Below are positions 31,501 through 43,789 of a stretch of DNA of 64,000 nucleotides, one piece after another. Each line of letters opens with the position of its first letter. Within the stretch, counting starts at the first letter, position 1. The notes beneath the pieces are model-generated. The model had not been told where the DNA came from and did no database searches. It saw only the letters and a program-made list of their open reading frames with translations. The stretch spans positions 73,285,900-73,349,899 of the forward strand of contig NC_044277.2 in assembly GCF_004027225.2 (NCBI RefSeq), written 5' to 3'. Source of the DNA: Strigops habroptila. Taxonomy: Eukaryota; Chordata; Aves; Psittaciformes; Psittacidae. The position numbers and the translations under genes were made by a program.

Positions 31501-33869
31501 TAACTACAGTGACTTGCAGGCATTTCACCCATCTCACCCAGACTTGTGCCAAAGTCCACTTTCTTCCACTTGAGTGTGGAGGGGAAAGCAGCTCCTGGGG
31601 TCGTGGGCACAGTGCAGGTCCTAGATGTTGGCTCTGAAGCGCCGTTTTTTCTCCTGAGGAGGCAGATCAGTTTGTGTATCTGCAGCAGGGATGTGTGCAG
31701 CTGTGACACAGGCCTCCCTGTGCCCTAGAGCTGGGGCCACGCAGGGCACCTGTAAGGCTTGAACTGCCCTGATAAGCCTCTGCGCTCCCTCTGGGAGCAC
31801 AGTTTTGTGAGGAAGGCTGATGACAGAGGTGAAAGACAATTTCACAGAAGAGAGCAGAGCAGCCCCCGTAACCATAAGTACTCTGGGTCTCCAGCGCAGG
31901 TAATTACCCTCTCTTCAGAGAGCAGGCAAGAAGATTCAGTCCTGAGTAGCACAGTCAGGCCCCCAGCTGTCCCTGTGCTTCTGGATAAGAGGTAGGGAGT
32001 GAGGTTGTGGTGCTGACGACCTACACGTCTTGTGCCACTCCAGCCTGCCCCTTCACACTCATTCTTGAAGGATGCTCCACAGATGGGGAAAGTCCTTCAA
32101 TGTTCTGGATTAAAGCAGGTGCAGCGAAGAGACCTAATCAAGAAGGACTCTCCCACAGCTCTTTAATCCTCCTTTCTCTTCCCTTATCCCTCTTCCTTAG
32201 CGTACACACAACAGCCCACTTCAATCCCATCAGAATAGCAACAGTTCTTCAAGTACACCACATACACAGCTCTAAAGGATCAGGGTTGAATTCCTGTTAG
32301 TCAGTGCTCAAGTCAGTTGATGGCAGAGGTACGGTTGCAACTGGAACACTGCCCCTTCAAAGAGAAATTGGCCGGGCTCCAGCAAGCACCCGAAGAGCCC
32401 CTGAGGGGGCTGGCTGTTCCAACACACCATTATCAGGACACTCAGTTTCTCCAGTGTTGGCATTAGTGTGAACCCTTTTTCACGATATCCCTGGCTAATG
32501 ACTGGTGATTTCCACAGGAGGTAGGTTGGGTGAGGAGGTTTGTACTCCTGTTTCAGAGCTACACAAACCCACACGGTTCTTTAGTTTCCATTCTGTACTG
32601 TAAGAGGCACCAACAGTATCTAGGATGATGGAAGATTTGATGCCGTTTAAACTCAAGAGAGCACTCTTTGGTGGTATGGAGGCTTATTAGCAAAGGCATG
32701 TGTGAGAGTAAGCTGCTGAAATAGACATCAAGCTCCTTTACCAGAATCTAAAATGGCACTGCTTTTTCAGCATCGTAGTCTATGACAATACTCATTTTGT
32801 CTGTATATATGCAAATGGACCATAAGCATTTACCTAGTACATCACTGATGGCAGCTTTTCAAAGCAGTCACAATCCCTTAGTTTCCAGCACTCAGTTTTG
32901 CTCAGCCCTTTTCAGAGCCAGCTTTGCCTGATGCTGGGATGGGAATAGCTCTTTGACTTTCCCCATTGCCTTCCTACTTCTTCTACTAACAATTTGGTGA
33001 GCTGCCAACACTTTCCTCCCCTCCAGCTTCAGGAGGCAGGCAAGCAAGCCATTCTGCAGGGCGCTGCAGGGCAAGGGGTGCCTCCTGGACAGAGAGCTGG
33101 GGCCCTGGGCCCTCCTCGGCGCAGGCAGGGTGCTCAGAGGAGTCCGCCAGCTGTGCCAACCATTTGTGCTGAGGTCATTCAGAGCTACCCCATCGCTGAG
33201 GAATCTGCTGGCCTCGTTCCTGACAGCGCCGTACAGCGTCCCACCTCGCCTGCCAGCTAACACAGCATGCTCACACTGAGCCCAGCCCTGCTCCGAGAGG
33301 TGCTTATTCACCATGCTCTCCAGCTTTGGAAAAGACCCTCTCACCCAAAGCCTCTGGTCACCCACTGACCACTGTATCTGCTTTAAAACAGAGCGGTTGC
33401 AAGAGGCAGTGTTAATCCACTGGAATCTGTGTGCGCTGATCCAAATGCCTCAGAGCAATGCTGGGGTGGTGCCCTTCCACCCCACCACAGGGACGGGGGC
33501 TCACAACAGCTGTATTTTTAACCTTTCCCATTGTAATATCTCCCAGCCTTTCCTCCAGGGCTTAAAACAATATACAATATCCAGTATCCAGGGTGCACAT
33601 TAGGCTTCTTCCTGAAGCTCAATGACGTATTTGTCACCATAGGTACAGCCAGGGACTGTCCAGGTGGCAGCTTAGCTTAGCGCCCACCCTAGCCTGGTGA
33701 GATGGTGCCACCACAGGAGGCTGAGTTGGCTGGGGCTCTGCATGGCTTGGAGACAGACCCTGTGGAGGGCAGGGTTGTGGTGGGGCTTTGCAGGAGAAAA
33801 GGCTGGACTTGCAGAGGAAGAGTGGGACTTGGGTGGTGGGGCAGAGACAACCTGTTTTGCAGGAAAGCT
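28531..33869. other. Intergenic, no gene supported
   Basis: A run of 15 A lies at 29365-29379. A GC-richer patch at 30500-31140 contains CpGs, a GC box (CCGCCCC near 30981) and a perfect 7-bp-arm hairpin at 30708-30724. A minus-strand frame at 32892-33365 of about 140 codons from its first ATG has no recognised domain and no clear splice frame. I do not call a gene. Confidence 0.45.
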
Positions 33870-34390
33870 GCCATTAGGGCAGAGAGAGGGGCCAGGTGCT
33901 CCTAAGCAACAGGGAGCCAGGAGACAAGGGAGATGACAAGGCTGGCAGGGCAAGGGTTCTCCAGCAAAGTCTTTTCCCATAACATTCCACAAGGTGGGAG
34001 CAGGACAGGCCCAGGGATGGACTCAGGTTCTGCTGAGAGTACGGATCATCAGGTGAGCTTGTGGTGATGAAGGAGGTCCAAGGTCCAGCTGAGAAGTTGT
34101 TTCGCAGGTCAGGGTCAGTCCCAGCAGTGGTAGCCAGTGCCAAACACAGTCCAATGATTGCCAGACAGGTCTGTGGTCAAGCCAGGAAGTCAGTCCATGT
34201 GACAGGCTCCAGACACACAGTGTCTATGGCCAGACACAGCTGTGAAAGAGATGGAGGCAGACCACAACACAGCTCAGGCCCAGGGCTGAGCTGAAATGGT
34301 ACTCCTGGTCCCATGCGCAGAGGTTGCAGGCAGAGGCTGGTCAAGGCCACCAAGACCTTATCAGTGCCCTTGAAGCAAGACATAATGATG
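33870..34390 (-). repeat. Possible degraded avian LTR-type repeat
   Basis: On the minus strand the segment reads CTGACTTCCTGGCTTGACC and ends in GC-rich CCTGGG runs, resembling the SBK2 intron block at 24,065-24,390. Boundaries are not defined and no target-site duplication was found. Confidence 0.3.
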
Positions 34391-34919
34391 GCTCCTGCCT
34401 ACCTCTCAATTTTTCATCAGCTTCATGTCTGCCTCTAGCAATGGGCTAGAAGGCAAAGGATGCTTCAACTCCCTGAGGAGCACTGATCTCTCCTGTGCTT
34501 CCTCACCTCATTTCTACAGCTCCACCTTCACAGGGCAGCCAGTCAGTGCCCTGCAAAGTGTCTTCCACCAACCAGCCCCTAGGGACCACTGCTGCTGGGA
34601 CAGTGTCCCAGCATCACTGTCTCACCTAATGCCAAGGCACTGCATGGGCCTCTCCTTGGGCTGTCCGCAAAATTAAGAGGGAGAGAGAAGTCCCACATGG
34701 GTTACCAGCAGCGAGTGCCTGCTTTCTGACACATCTGGGTGGCCAGGGAGGGGCTAGGAATGCTCATGGAGGGACATTTGGGGCACACAGGTAAGTGGGG
34801 CTCTGGCACTGGCCAGGGGTATCATAGTGTCACAGTGCCAGGAGGCCCCTCTTGAGGCCAGTTTGTACTTCCCAGCACACACACCAGGGCAGCTTCAGCC
34901 AAGGTCATTCCTGGAAAAA

Positions 34920-34990
34920 AGTTCTCCTGGCGTAAAGGTTGGACTTGATGATCTTAAAGGTCTTTTCCAACCTAGCTGATTCTATGAAAG
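34920..34990 (+). mobile_element. CR1 3' terminal fragment, plus orientation
   Basis: GGTTGGACTTGATGATCTT, AAAGGTCTTTTCCAACCTA and the ATTCTATGA end repeat are the classic CR1 3' terminus. Only about 70 bases remain. Confidence 0.85.
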
Positions 34991-37900
34991 ACACCCAGTG
35001 ACTTAGGCTCCTGGCTGCCTGCAGCACTGCCTTCTTCTCTAAAGAAAAGATGACAGAAGGCAGAAGCCATAATAGCTATAATAAATAGGTATAATAAAAC
35101 CTTGAGGTCAATAAATAAGGTGAAAATAAATTACTGCTCACGGTCTCTTCGAAAGATAAAGCGCAAGAACTAGAGGCAAGTCCAAGCAAGCACAAGTCTT
35201 CCTCCCGCAGCACACCTTCAGCTGTAGGCACCTTTCCACAGGAGAGTGTGGGTAATAAACGCGTATGATGTGGTTTCATAAAATAACTGGATAAAGATGC
35301 TGCAGGGGAAATGCACAATTAAATACAAAGATTCAACATCTGTCTCAGACTGCTGGAGGCTGGGAGAACATTTGGGAGATTTACTACATACTTGTTTGCT
35401 CTTTTATTTTCCACAAAGACTTTGCCACTGGGTGGACTTACAGGCAGGATATGGCATTAAACAGTGTTTTATGCTGATCTGGTTCAGCCGTTCTCACTCA
35501 TTGCACTAATGAAAAGCTCATTATGCTGCAGCACCCCTTGGGCAAAGCTATCAAGGCAGTAAGCCCCACGGCCCTGCTCTGCAATCACTTCTCCCAAAAG
35601 AGCCCCATACCTGCTATTTAAATAGCTGGCAAGTGATTGTCTGTCCTGGGCTAGCTCATCACCTTTGCACGCTCTCACTGCTAGGGTGACAGCTTTCAGA
35701 TGTGCCAATCTCCTTGACCTGATGAGATGTTATTGGATGGACGTGCATGGCAGGGGTAGGGATTTCAACTTCAACATCCATGCTACCACAATTCTAGCAG
35801 AAAAAAGAGGCAGGACAGCTGTGGCAGCCTTGAGGCAGACCCCCACCCCTGCTAGCCTGAGTTTACCTTCCTGCTATCATGCCCTGTAGGAGACGTGGGA
35901 CCTGTCTACTGCTGTGGTCTCTGGAGATACTTCTGTTTGCGTAGCCCATCCAGGGAACTTCCCTCTCAGGGATGATCTGCAGGTATGACACAAGCTGTAG
36001 GATGCCCAGCTGTGCTCGTCTCTAGGGGAGCTCAGATACAGTTTAAGTCTTCCAGAGAGGAGATTTCATCAGCCTCTGTGACCGCATGAGAACAGGCTTC
36101 ACTCGGGAGGTTCAGAGTCCTCCCTCATCAGAGAGTTGGAGAGAGCTGCTGCTGCAGAGATGTTAGCAAGGATTGTTCCAGAGGTAAAAGGAGCTGATCC
36201 TCCAGACTAATCCTGATCTGCCTCATCCTTATACCTTGTCATAGCCAGTGGCTCCATCAGTTCTCAGCAACCTCACATACATGGTAAAGCATTCCCACAC
36301 TTTGTGGAGAGGCTTTTATGTTCTAATCCTCAGTTATGAAACACAGAACCAGGCAGAAAGGATATGTCCAGAAAAAACATGTCCACCCTATTGTGTCCTG
36401 AACACATTGCCATTTCTGACAGTGCAAACAGAAAGCTGTGGAAAGATGTACTGAACAGGTTTGGAAAACTCCTGAGTAAAGTGGACAGTAAGAGTGGACA
36501 CACCAAGATGCTAAACCAAAATTATCAGTATTATCCAACCCATGCAAAAAAGGGAACAGAAAAAGAGATTTTGGCTTTGAGTGACATTGTGTTCTTTTGT
36601 ACCTCCACCAATCCATAACTCCAGCAATTATCACAGAATTGCTTCAATTTGCAACACATTTTGGCTTATACTGCACTTATATTCCAAAGAATATAAGTTC
36701 AGAATTATTCCAACAAAATTGTGTGTAGTATGAACAGAAACTAATCCTAGAACAATAAGAAAAACCAAACAAAACCAAATAAAAAACCCTACAACCAACA
36801 TAAAATAGTGAAAACTTGAATCCACAGTTCATTTTTTAAAGGATTTTATTTCTTGAATGCTTCTAAAGATATTTTTTAACAAAAACTTGGGGAGGGAGGT
36901 TGTCCACAGACTTCCTAAGACCACACAGGCCAGTAATTTGTGGAGGAACCCAGAGTACTCAAAGTTGTTGTGTATCATTGACCAACCATCTAGTTTCCTG
37001 AGATATTGCTGCTCTTTGTCATTATGCCCATTTAGTTTAGTACCAGCTCACTTCTGCTGAGAAACTTCACAGCCCAGGTAGGCTATCAGAGATCACGGGC
37101 TTGCACTACAGGAAGCTGGTCTTCCCACACAAGCACATGTAATGAGTTTGCTTAAGGCATCACTGTGAGCATCAGTCTTTTGCTCAGATGAAATTCGAAG
37201 TGCTTCTCTCCACAGCCACTGACCCAGACTTGTGGACGTGGCCAGCTGTCAGCAATAAAAACAGGACATTAAGAAGATATTTTCCTCCATTAGGAAAGAT
37301 TCAGATCAAAGCTTCTTCTGTATTGGCCATATAAAGTCTTTAAAAACTATCCATCTGTTGCGGTCCCTGCGCTATGTTCTGCTATTCCTTCAGAGGAGGA
37401 AATGGCAAGGGTGTTGGTGGTGATCTGAAAGGAGCACAAATTAGATGCCCCTGTGTAATGCTGCCCAATGACTCTCAGCCACAGCTTTGAAAGCTGAAAT
37501 CTCTCCAGCTAATGCATTATTTTCTTTCAGTGATCTCATGTCTAAAGCATCATTTCCTCCATCTTAGGCTCTCCCGTGGGGTCAGTAAATTCCACATTCA
37601 AAGAAGATTTTAATTTCTTGGTGAGTGACAAGCGGGAATGGCGATTTGAGCCTAATCCCTCTCTTGAGTGGTGAATGGAGCATCTTTTCATTAGTACATC
37701 AGACAGATGCTATCAACAATATCATGAGAATAGCAAACACCAGCAACCTGAGCCAGCTGGAAAACAATAAGATTTAGGATGGTCCCCTCTCCCCTCTATC
37801 AGCCTGCATCCCTCCTACTAGTATAGCATAAAACAGTACGGACATCTTTCTTTTCCTTTCTCTTCCAGCTATTTTCCTTCCTTCAGACCAACCATTCCCC

Positions 37901-40900
37901 AATTTGCTGGGGGGGAAGGAGGAATTCATATTTAAAACTTGTTCCACTTTATTGATTCCTGGTTTATTTCTTTACCTTCAAATTATTTTCCAGCTCCTTG
38001 TCTTTCTACTGAGACATACTGACATTCTTCCCTTCAGCCCCCTTTGCATGTACTACTTGGCATCAGATCAGCAGTATAAAGACATTTGGGAGACAGTAAA
38101 ATTAGGGCCTAGCAAGGGAAGGGGTTGGGTGAGATCGCATAAAAATGCCCATTTTTCCCCAAGATGCTTTTGTCTTACTGAGGATTAACTTCCATCATCC
38201 CACCAACTTGTTTGTCTACTTCCTGTCATTATCCCAGGTTCAGCAATTTCTGGGAATTTCACTTTGCACTTTGGCAGAAGACCTACAGATCACCCAGCAA
38301 CAGCCATGAAGCAACACGAGGCCACCTGTCTCTTACAGTGCCATTGCTCGCAGTCTGATGGGGAAAGGCTTAGTGGCAGCGAGGACTGTTTATCTCTTCA
38401 AATCTCTAGGGCACCTGGAAATAGAAATGTCCTCTGCCTTGCCTCTCCAGCACTGACCCACTGCCTCTCCTTTGAAGCAGGTTGCCCTTTATCTCTCTCC
38501 ACAGAAGGGCTCTACATTCATTTAGTACTGCTGGCTTCTGCTCTTCTCCGACTGAGGTACCGCTGCTAATGTTATCTAGTGTGCAGCCGGGGCTGATTCT
38601 TGGCCTGATAAGTTGGGGAGATGGAGGGGAGGCATGGGATACCCATGACTTTCAGGAAGCACCATCACTGCCAGTGTCTTTCCCCACCTGGATACCCCAC
38701 TTCTGCATATCCTGCCTTATCACCTGCCTCCTACACCCTTCACTAACCTGTTTGTTTTTTCACCTTTCTATCCTCACAGACAGAAAAGACCTGTTCAGCA
38801 GATCCTCGGCAAGCAAAAAAAGTCTGCACAGGTAAAATGTACATGGACTAGTGAAGGTGATCTTCGAGGGCCAGCCCTAGGTCTCTTTTCCTCTTGTTCA
38901 CTCCCTGCTCTTTTCAGTGTCTGCCTCCCACACCTTTCCCTTTCACAGCCAGCCATGTGTTCTTCATCCCACCTGGTAACTCTTCACTCCTTGCCTGTTC
39001 CAGTTTCATCAAAGACTCCTTCTTCCCTCTCTGACCAGAAAGACCCTAAAGCTGTGCCATCTCTTCCTGTTCTGTGGTCTATGTTGCTCTGCCTATAGTC
39101 ACTTACCATAGGTAGCTGCTTGCAGACATTCAGTCTGCAAAAAGTGAGAAAAGTGAAAAGAGACATGTTATATAGACAGATAATTGGGGCTGGGTCTCAG
39201 CAGTATTTTGCAGAGGCAAAAAAGACAGGATTATGTGCACTTAAGTCGTGTTGCCAGCCACTGCAGTGCAAGCCCCACTTGGAAGCCCTTTAGCTTTTGA
39301 CCCAGGTTATCTCTATGCCTCTCAGAAAGAAAAAATCTGGGCAAAGTTGGAGCTTACCCAGCTGGGTGAGCAAAACAGAGGAAATGTGGGACAACAACAA
39401 GCACACATTCTATTCAAACCATCTGATGGGATCACCTTGCCTTGCACTGCTAACCTACCCCAAGCTGTTAGCTGCTGCACATAGCTACTCACAGTGACAG
39501 TCCTACTCACAGGGACAATTTTCACAACTCTCTGCTCTCTAAAGCAGCATCACAAAGCACTAAAAATTCAGTGTTTGCAAATACATACAACAACATGCAA
39601 ACTACTCCTTCCCCCTGCATCTCTTTCTGTTTGCAAACACCAATGCCTAAAAATTACCTTCAGCTTTTTGTCCAAAGGAGTCAGAGGAGGCATTAATGTT
39701 TTGTCTTTACTGAGGGACAGGGGGTTTTTACTTGTGGTTAGACACCCATCTGAGGCATCTTGGCAACTTTCTTCATTTTCTAAGGATTCCGGAAAAAAAG
39801 AAAGAACCTTAAAGAAAGCTTCAACAGTCTGTAAGCTCAACACCTGGAAGAAAAGCTAAAGAACAGTTCAATAGTGCAGTTGGGATATTTTGCAATCCCC
39901 TTAACAAATAACATTATCACAGTTTTGCTAAAGTTCATGGCAAACTACCAGCCCAGATGCAAAATTTCCTCACCAGCTCTTAGTACAGCAGTGGCAGGAA
40001 GGGAAGGAAAGAAAATATATTGCCACAGGTGCCACCATCTGCTCCACAGTCTGAAAGGAGAACTTTGTTTTGGAGCCTTATTAGCCCATTTCATTCTCCA
40101 CTTTCTGAAATTCAGTATTCTGCTATTCACTGGACTTTGATATACTTCAGTGCCAAAGATGAGAAATGGGCAAATAAGTAACATGTGCTGAGGGAGGTTT
40201 CTGAAGGCAGAAAGAGGAGGAATGCACCAAACTCCCATCACTCTTCCCATGGGAGCTCTTTGTGGGTCTACCTTTATGTTTTCTTATCTTACATGAAATG
40301 AAACCAGATTGTTTTGTGTCCCTGTGACAAAACTACCTACCTGAAAAATGGTCCCTTTCTAGAGGCTAAAGCTACCACTCATTGCCTGCGGTGAAACACA
40401 TTGAAGTGTCATTAGTTAAAGGTATGAAGTCCAGTTCTATTAAAACCTATACTAGGTAGGCAACTACAGTCCTAAATAACAAGCTTAGTATGCCTGTGGA
40501 TGTGGCCAAAATGGGTTACAGCAAGGCCTTCAGATGGGCGGGAGCTGAATTTACAAGTGTAGTCACCTCTACAACGCCTTCCATCAATTCTCCAAGTTCC
40601 AGCAAATTCAACTTCAGGTCAGTCTGCTAGCCACAAAGCCTCACTAATCCAGCCCAGCAATCATTCAGCTTCCTCCCTATGGCCTGCCCTATCTGCAAAG
40701 ACAAAAATCCCTCCAAGATGTATCAGCAGAGTTCCGCAGAGCCCGAGGTTGCCTCTGAGGAAGGAGAACTGCTCCTCGCACTAGCATAGCTGGCACTGTG
40801 CAGAGGGACGTATGTTTAAAGGAAGTGCAAAGTCTTTTATAATCTACCACAAAGCACAGATGCCATTCTGCCTGCAGGCTAGAGGTTATTAGGAATTTTT

Positions 40901-41490
40901 GTATACCGACTGAGTGCACGTTACTTTGTGGACATATTGGCATATGCATTTATGTGGGTGGGTGCGTGGGTCATGGGGGGTATTTTTCTTTGTCCTTGCT
41001 GACTATAGCTGGTACACTGAAAACCCATTCCTGCTCGCAGTTTAGGAGTCAAAAAAGCTGTTAACATGTAACAGTGACTGTCTGGTTTAGACACCACAGT
41101 AAAAACCCCCACGGTAAATAAAAATAATAAAGAGATGCTAATCTGACAGAGAGGAATGCAGAAAATGGAGCGGAGTCAGAGAGTCATCTTGTTGATTAAA
41201 AATTGCTGCCATAAAGATTGAACTGAAACCCCATAAAGAAGATCCCACTCAGTGTGTAAAAAAAGTAAACAAAATGAACTAGAAGTTAAGTCTGTGTAAT
41301 TTTAAACCAATTAAAGATATCAGGTGCTACCAAAATACTTGTGCCAGAGAGCAGAAATCAGAACCTGGAATTCAACTTCCAAGAAGGCAGAGGATCCAGT
41401 GGTTCAGATTCAAACTGTGGCTTAGTATTTTCTCTTTTATAAAGAACCTCCACCTTCTTGTGAAGAGGAGATTATCAGCAGTGGGCAGGA
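34991..41490. other. Intergenic, no gene supported
   Basis: I found no exon with a family match. A perfect 14-base palindrome GCTATTTAAATAGC lies at about 35613-35626. The minus frame 35484-35708 looks protein-like in composition but has no ATG start and no recognised domain. Confidence 0.45.
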
Positions 41491-41660
41491 TATCATAGAA
41501 TCATAAAATCATTTCAGTTGGAAAAGACTTTTAAGATCATAGAGTCCAGCTATAAAGCCAACACTGCCAAGTCCACCACTAAACCATGTCCCTAACTGCC
41601 ACATACTCACATATTTTAAATACCTCCGGGGATGGTGACCCCACCATTTCCCTTGAATTG
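41491..41660 (-). mobile_element. CR1 3' fragment, minus orientation
   Basis: It starts TATCATAGAATCATAAAATC, then TTCAGTTGGAAAAGACTTTT, AAGATCATAGAGTCCAGC and GGGGATGGTGACCCCACCA, the reversed CR1 3' UTR. Confidence 0.88.
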
Positions 41661-43584
41661 ATCAAAGGGCTCTAAAGTTAATAGGAAAGGACTTACAAGA
41701 GAGCACAACACCCAAGGAAACAAAAGCATCTGCGTGAGGTCCCCTGATCAGGCCTCACATATGTCTGCTATGTCTGCCCCACTGTTCTGCAGCTGATTCA
41801 CCTTATACCAAGGCTGCTAGGTTCAGTAGAACTGAACGTTACAAACCTGAGTTTCTAATGTCTAACCTATATGCCTGTATGCCAGTGCTTTCTAAACAGA
41901 AAAGATATTCCCAAATGCAAGTTTTGAGAATGTGCATGTGTTTTTTAGTAAATTAAATGTTAACGCTGGAAAAATGCTGAGTTTTCCGTCTTAGATGCCA
42001 TGTTTCTACAAAAACAAATACATAACGAGATGCAATACCGGTCCTACAGCAAGGCACTCTCAATTCTCCAAGGACAATGAATTCTGACAAAATACTCCTC
42101 AATTTCATAGTCTTCCCGTCTCAGGAGTAATTTGGCAAAGCTTAGCCAAATTCCCCGAGACATCTCTTCGTTCACATAAAAAGCAAGCTGTAATAGTTTG
42201 CCAGCCAAGATACTACCTTCTGAGAAACCAAGACTCTTTTATTTAAAATCCGTACGACACAATATTTGTAGGGAGATCAATTTCATCATCTCTGTCTGTT
42301 CTCATAGCAACCCTGATAAATGGGGCACGAATACATAGCTGGGATTTTGAACTGACACTTTATAGACTATCTGAACCACACACCCACGTTGCTTTCTTCT
42401 GGGAAGGTTTGTACATTGCTATCCTTCTGCTACCCCAGAGCTGTACAGGCACATGCATCAGATGTGCCTGCGCCAGTGAATGAAGGTGTCTGCAGTTCTC
42501 CCATGTCAAACTGTTTCTCTTCCATTCAATGAATCTAGAACCATGTCAGGACTGGCAGGAAGCACAGAAGTCACTGTCTGGCCCTTCTCTCCATCTGTAG
42601 GTCACTGGAAGCCACGCAGATCCAGCCCAAGGGCAGGATCAGAGAGGGCATAATGGAACTTCTCACCTCTCATGTGGAGAGACTATTTTCACCAGCATGA
42701 CTCACAGCAACAACATGCTGCAGGCCTGAAGAGACTTCCCCTGTGCTGGCTGGACCCACTAAGAACAGGCTTACCTCTCCTGAAATCAAAGAGCAAGGAG
42801 ATGGGAACACAACGTGTGGTGCCCAAACCAGATAAGAGCATTAGTGGCTGACCAAGGATATAAGCCAAGAAGTGAGGGACGATTTTGCACTTTTACCTCA
42901 GAGGTCCGCATGAAATCTTTTTGAAACACAGGAAAGTTTCTTTCATATCAGCTCAGTGTGATGGAGGGAGAACTATTTTCTTGTCGGAGACACACGGTGC
43001 ATTGCAGGAGGAAGCAGAAGGAGTGATGTGAAGAAGGGGTTTGAAATGGAGGGATGGCTAAGAACCACTGGGGATATGAGACCTGAGGTGGGAACCACCT
43101 GGTGGGAGACTCTGAAGTAGACACTGTGGAGTTCAAAGACACACAAGCTGCTGCAGCTCCACCACAGATCACTTAGGTCTGGCCTGACACATGTCCCTGG
43201 CTAGGATGGAGCCAGACTGAAAGCGACTGCATGAGGGAGCTGCCAGGCATGGCTGGCAGAGGCAAATGCCAGAGTAAAAATGTTATAGGGCAATGGAAAC
43301 AACTGAGGGGCTGCACCTTGAAGGGCAATGTTCTGTGAAAGCTGAGGGCTTCCTGGCCTCACGTGAGGTTCCAACAATGTTAAGATACACAGGGTCAAAT
43401 TTTAAAATCTGTCTTTACTTTTATAGCTTTCAGAATTCAAAAAGCCATTTCTAAGCATCTACTTAGAAAATAAGTGAAAATAAGTAGTGTTGTTGCAAAC
43501 GAATTTTATGAAATATTTCGATGGTTTTAAGAGCATCTTAATCAATACAGCCTGCATTATTTTCTGATTTCCTTCAGCAATTGA
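41661..43584. other. Intergenic, nothing recognised
   Basis: This is the 3' flank of the CMBL cluster. No exon or repeat identified. Confidence 0.5.
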
Positions 43585-43590
43585 TTTATT
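43585..43590 (-). terminator. Candidate polyadenylation signal, CMBL copy A
   Basis: AATAAA on the minus strand, 19 bases past the copy A stop codon. A nearer copy at 43600-43605 is too close to the stop. A 3' UTR this short is unusual, so a signal further downstream may be used. Confidence 0.3.
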
Positions 43591-43609
43591 TTAGGGGCAT
43601 TTATTTATG

Positions 43610-43789
43610 CTAAAGATATTTATTCAGCCAGTTGATCATATCCTTTCTTCCTTCTTCAATATAAGGTTTGTCTTGAGGATTGATATCTTCTCTTTTGCGA
43701 TGTACAAACCCATGCGTCTGTCCAGGGTAGATTTTAACTTCATAATCAACTTTACAGTTTTGTTTAAGCTTCTCTTCCAGTACGGCAAC
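43610..43789 (-). CDS. CMBL: CMBL copy A terminal coding exon
   Basis: [18 protein letters not shown] to INWLNKYL, stop TAG at 43610-43612. It contains catalytic H212 in [13 protein letters not shown]. Acceptor is ATTACAG. Confidence 0.95.
   Translation of the reverse strand, partial: VAVLEEKLKQNCKVDYEVKIYPGQTHGFVHRKREDINPQDKPYIEEGRKDMINWLNKYL

Noticed and set aside
35613-35626. AT palindrome GCTATTTAAATAGC as a MEF2 site
   Set aside because: The spacing between CTA and TAG is too long for the MEF2 consensus.
35484-35708. Minus-strand frame of about 74 codons with protein-like composition
   Set aside because: It begins at a TTG, has no ATG, no clear splice pair and no recognised domain.
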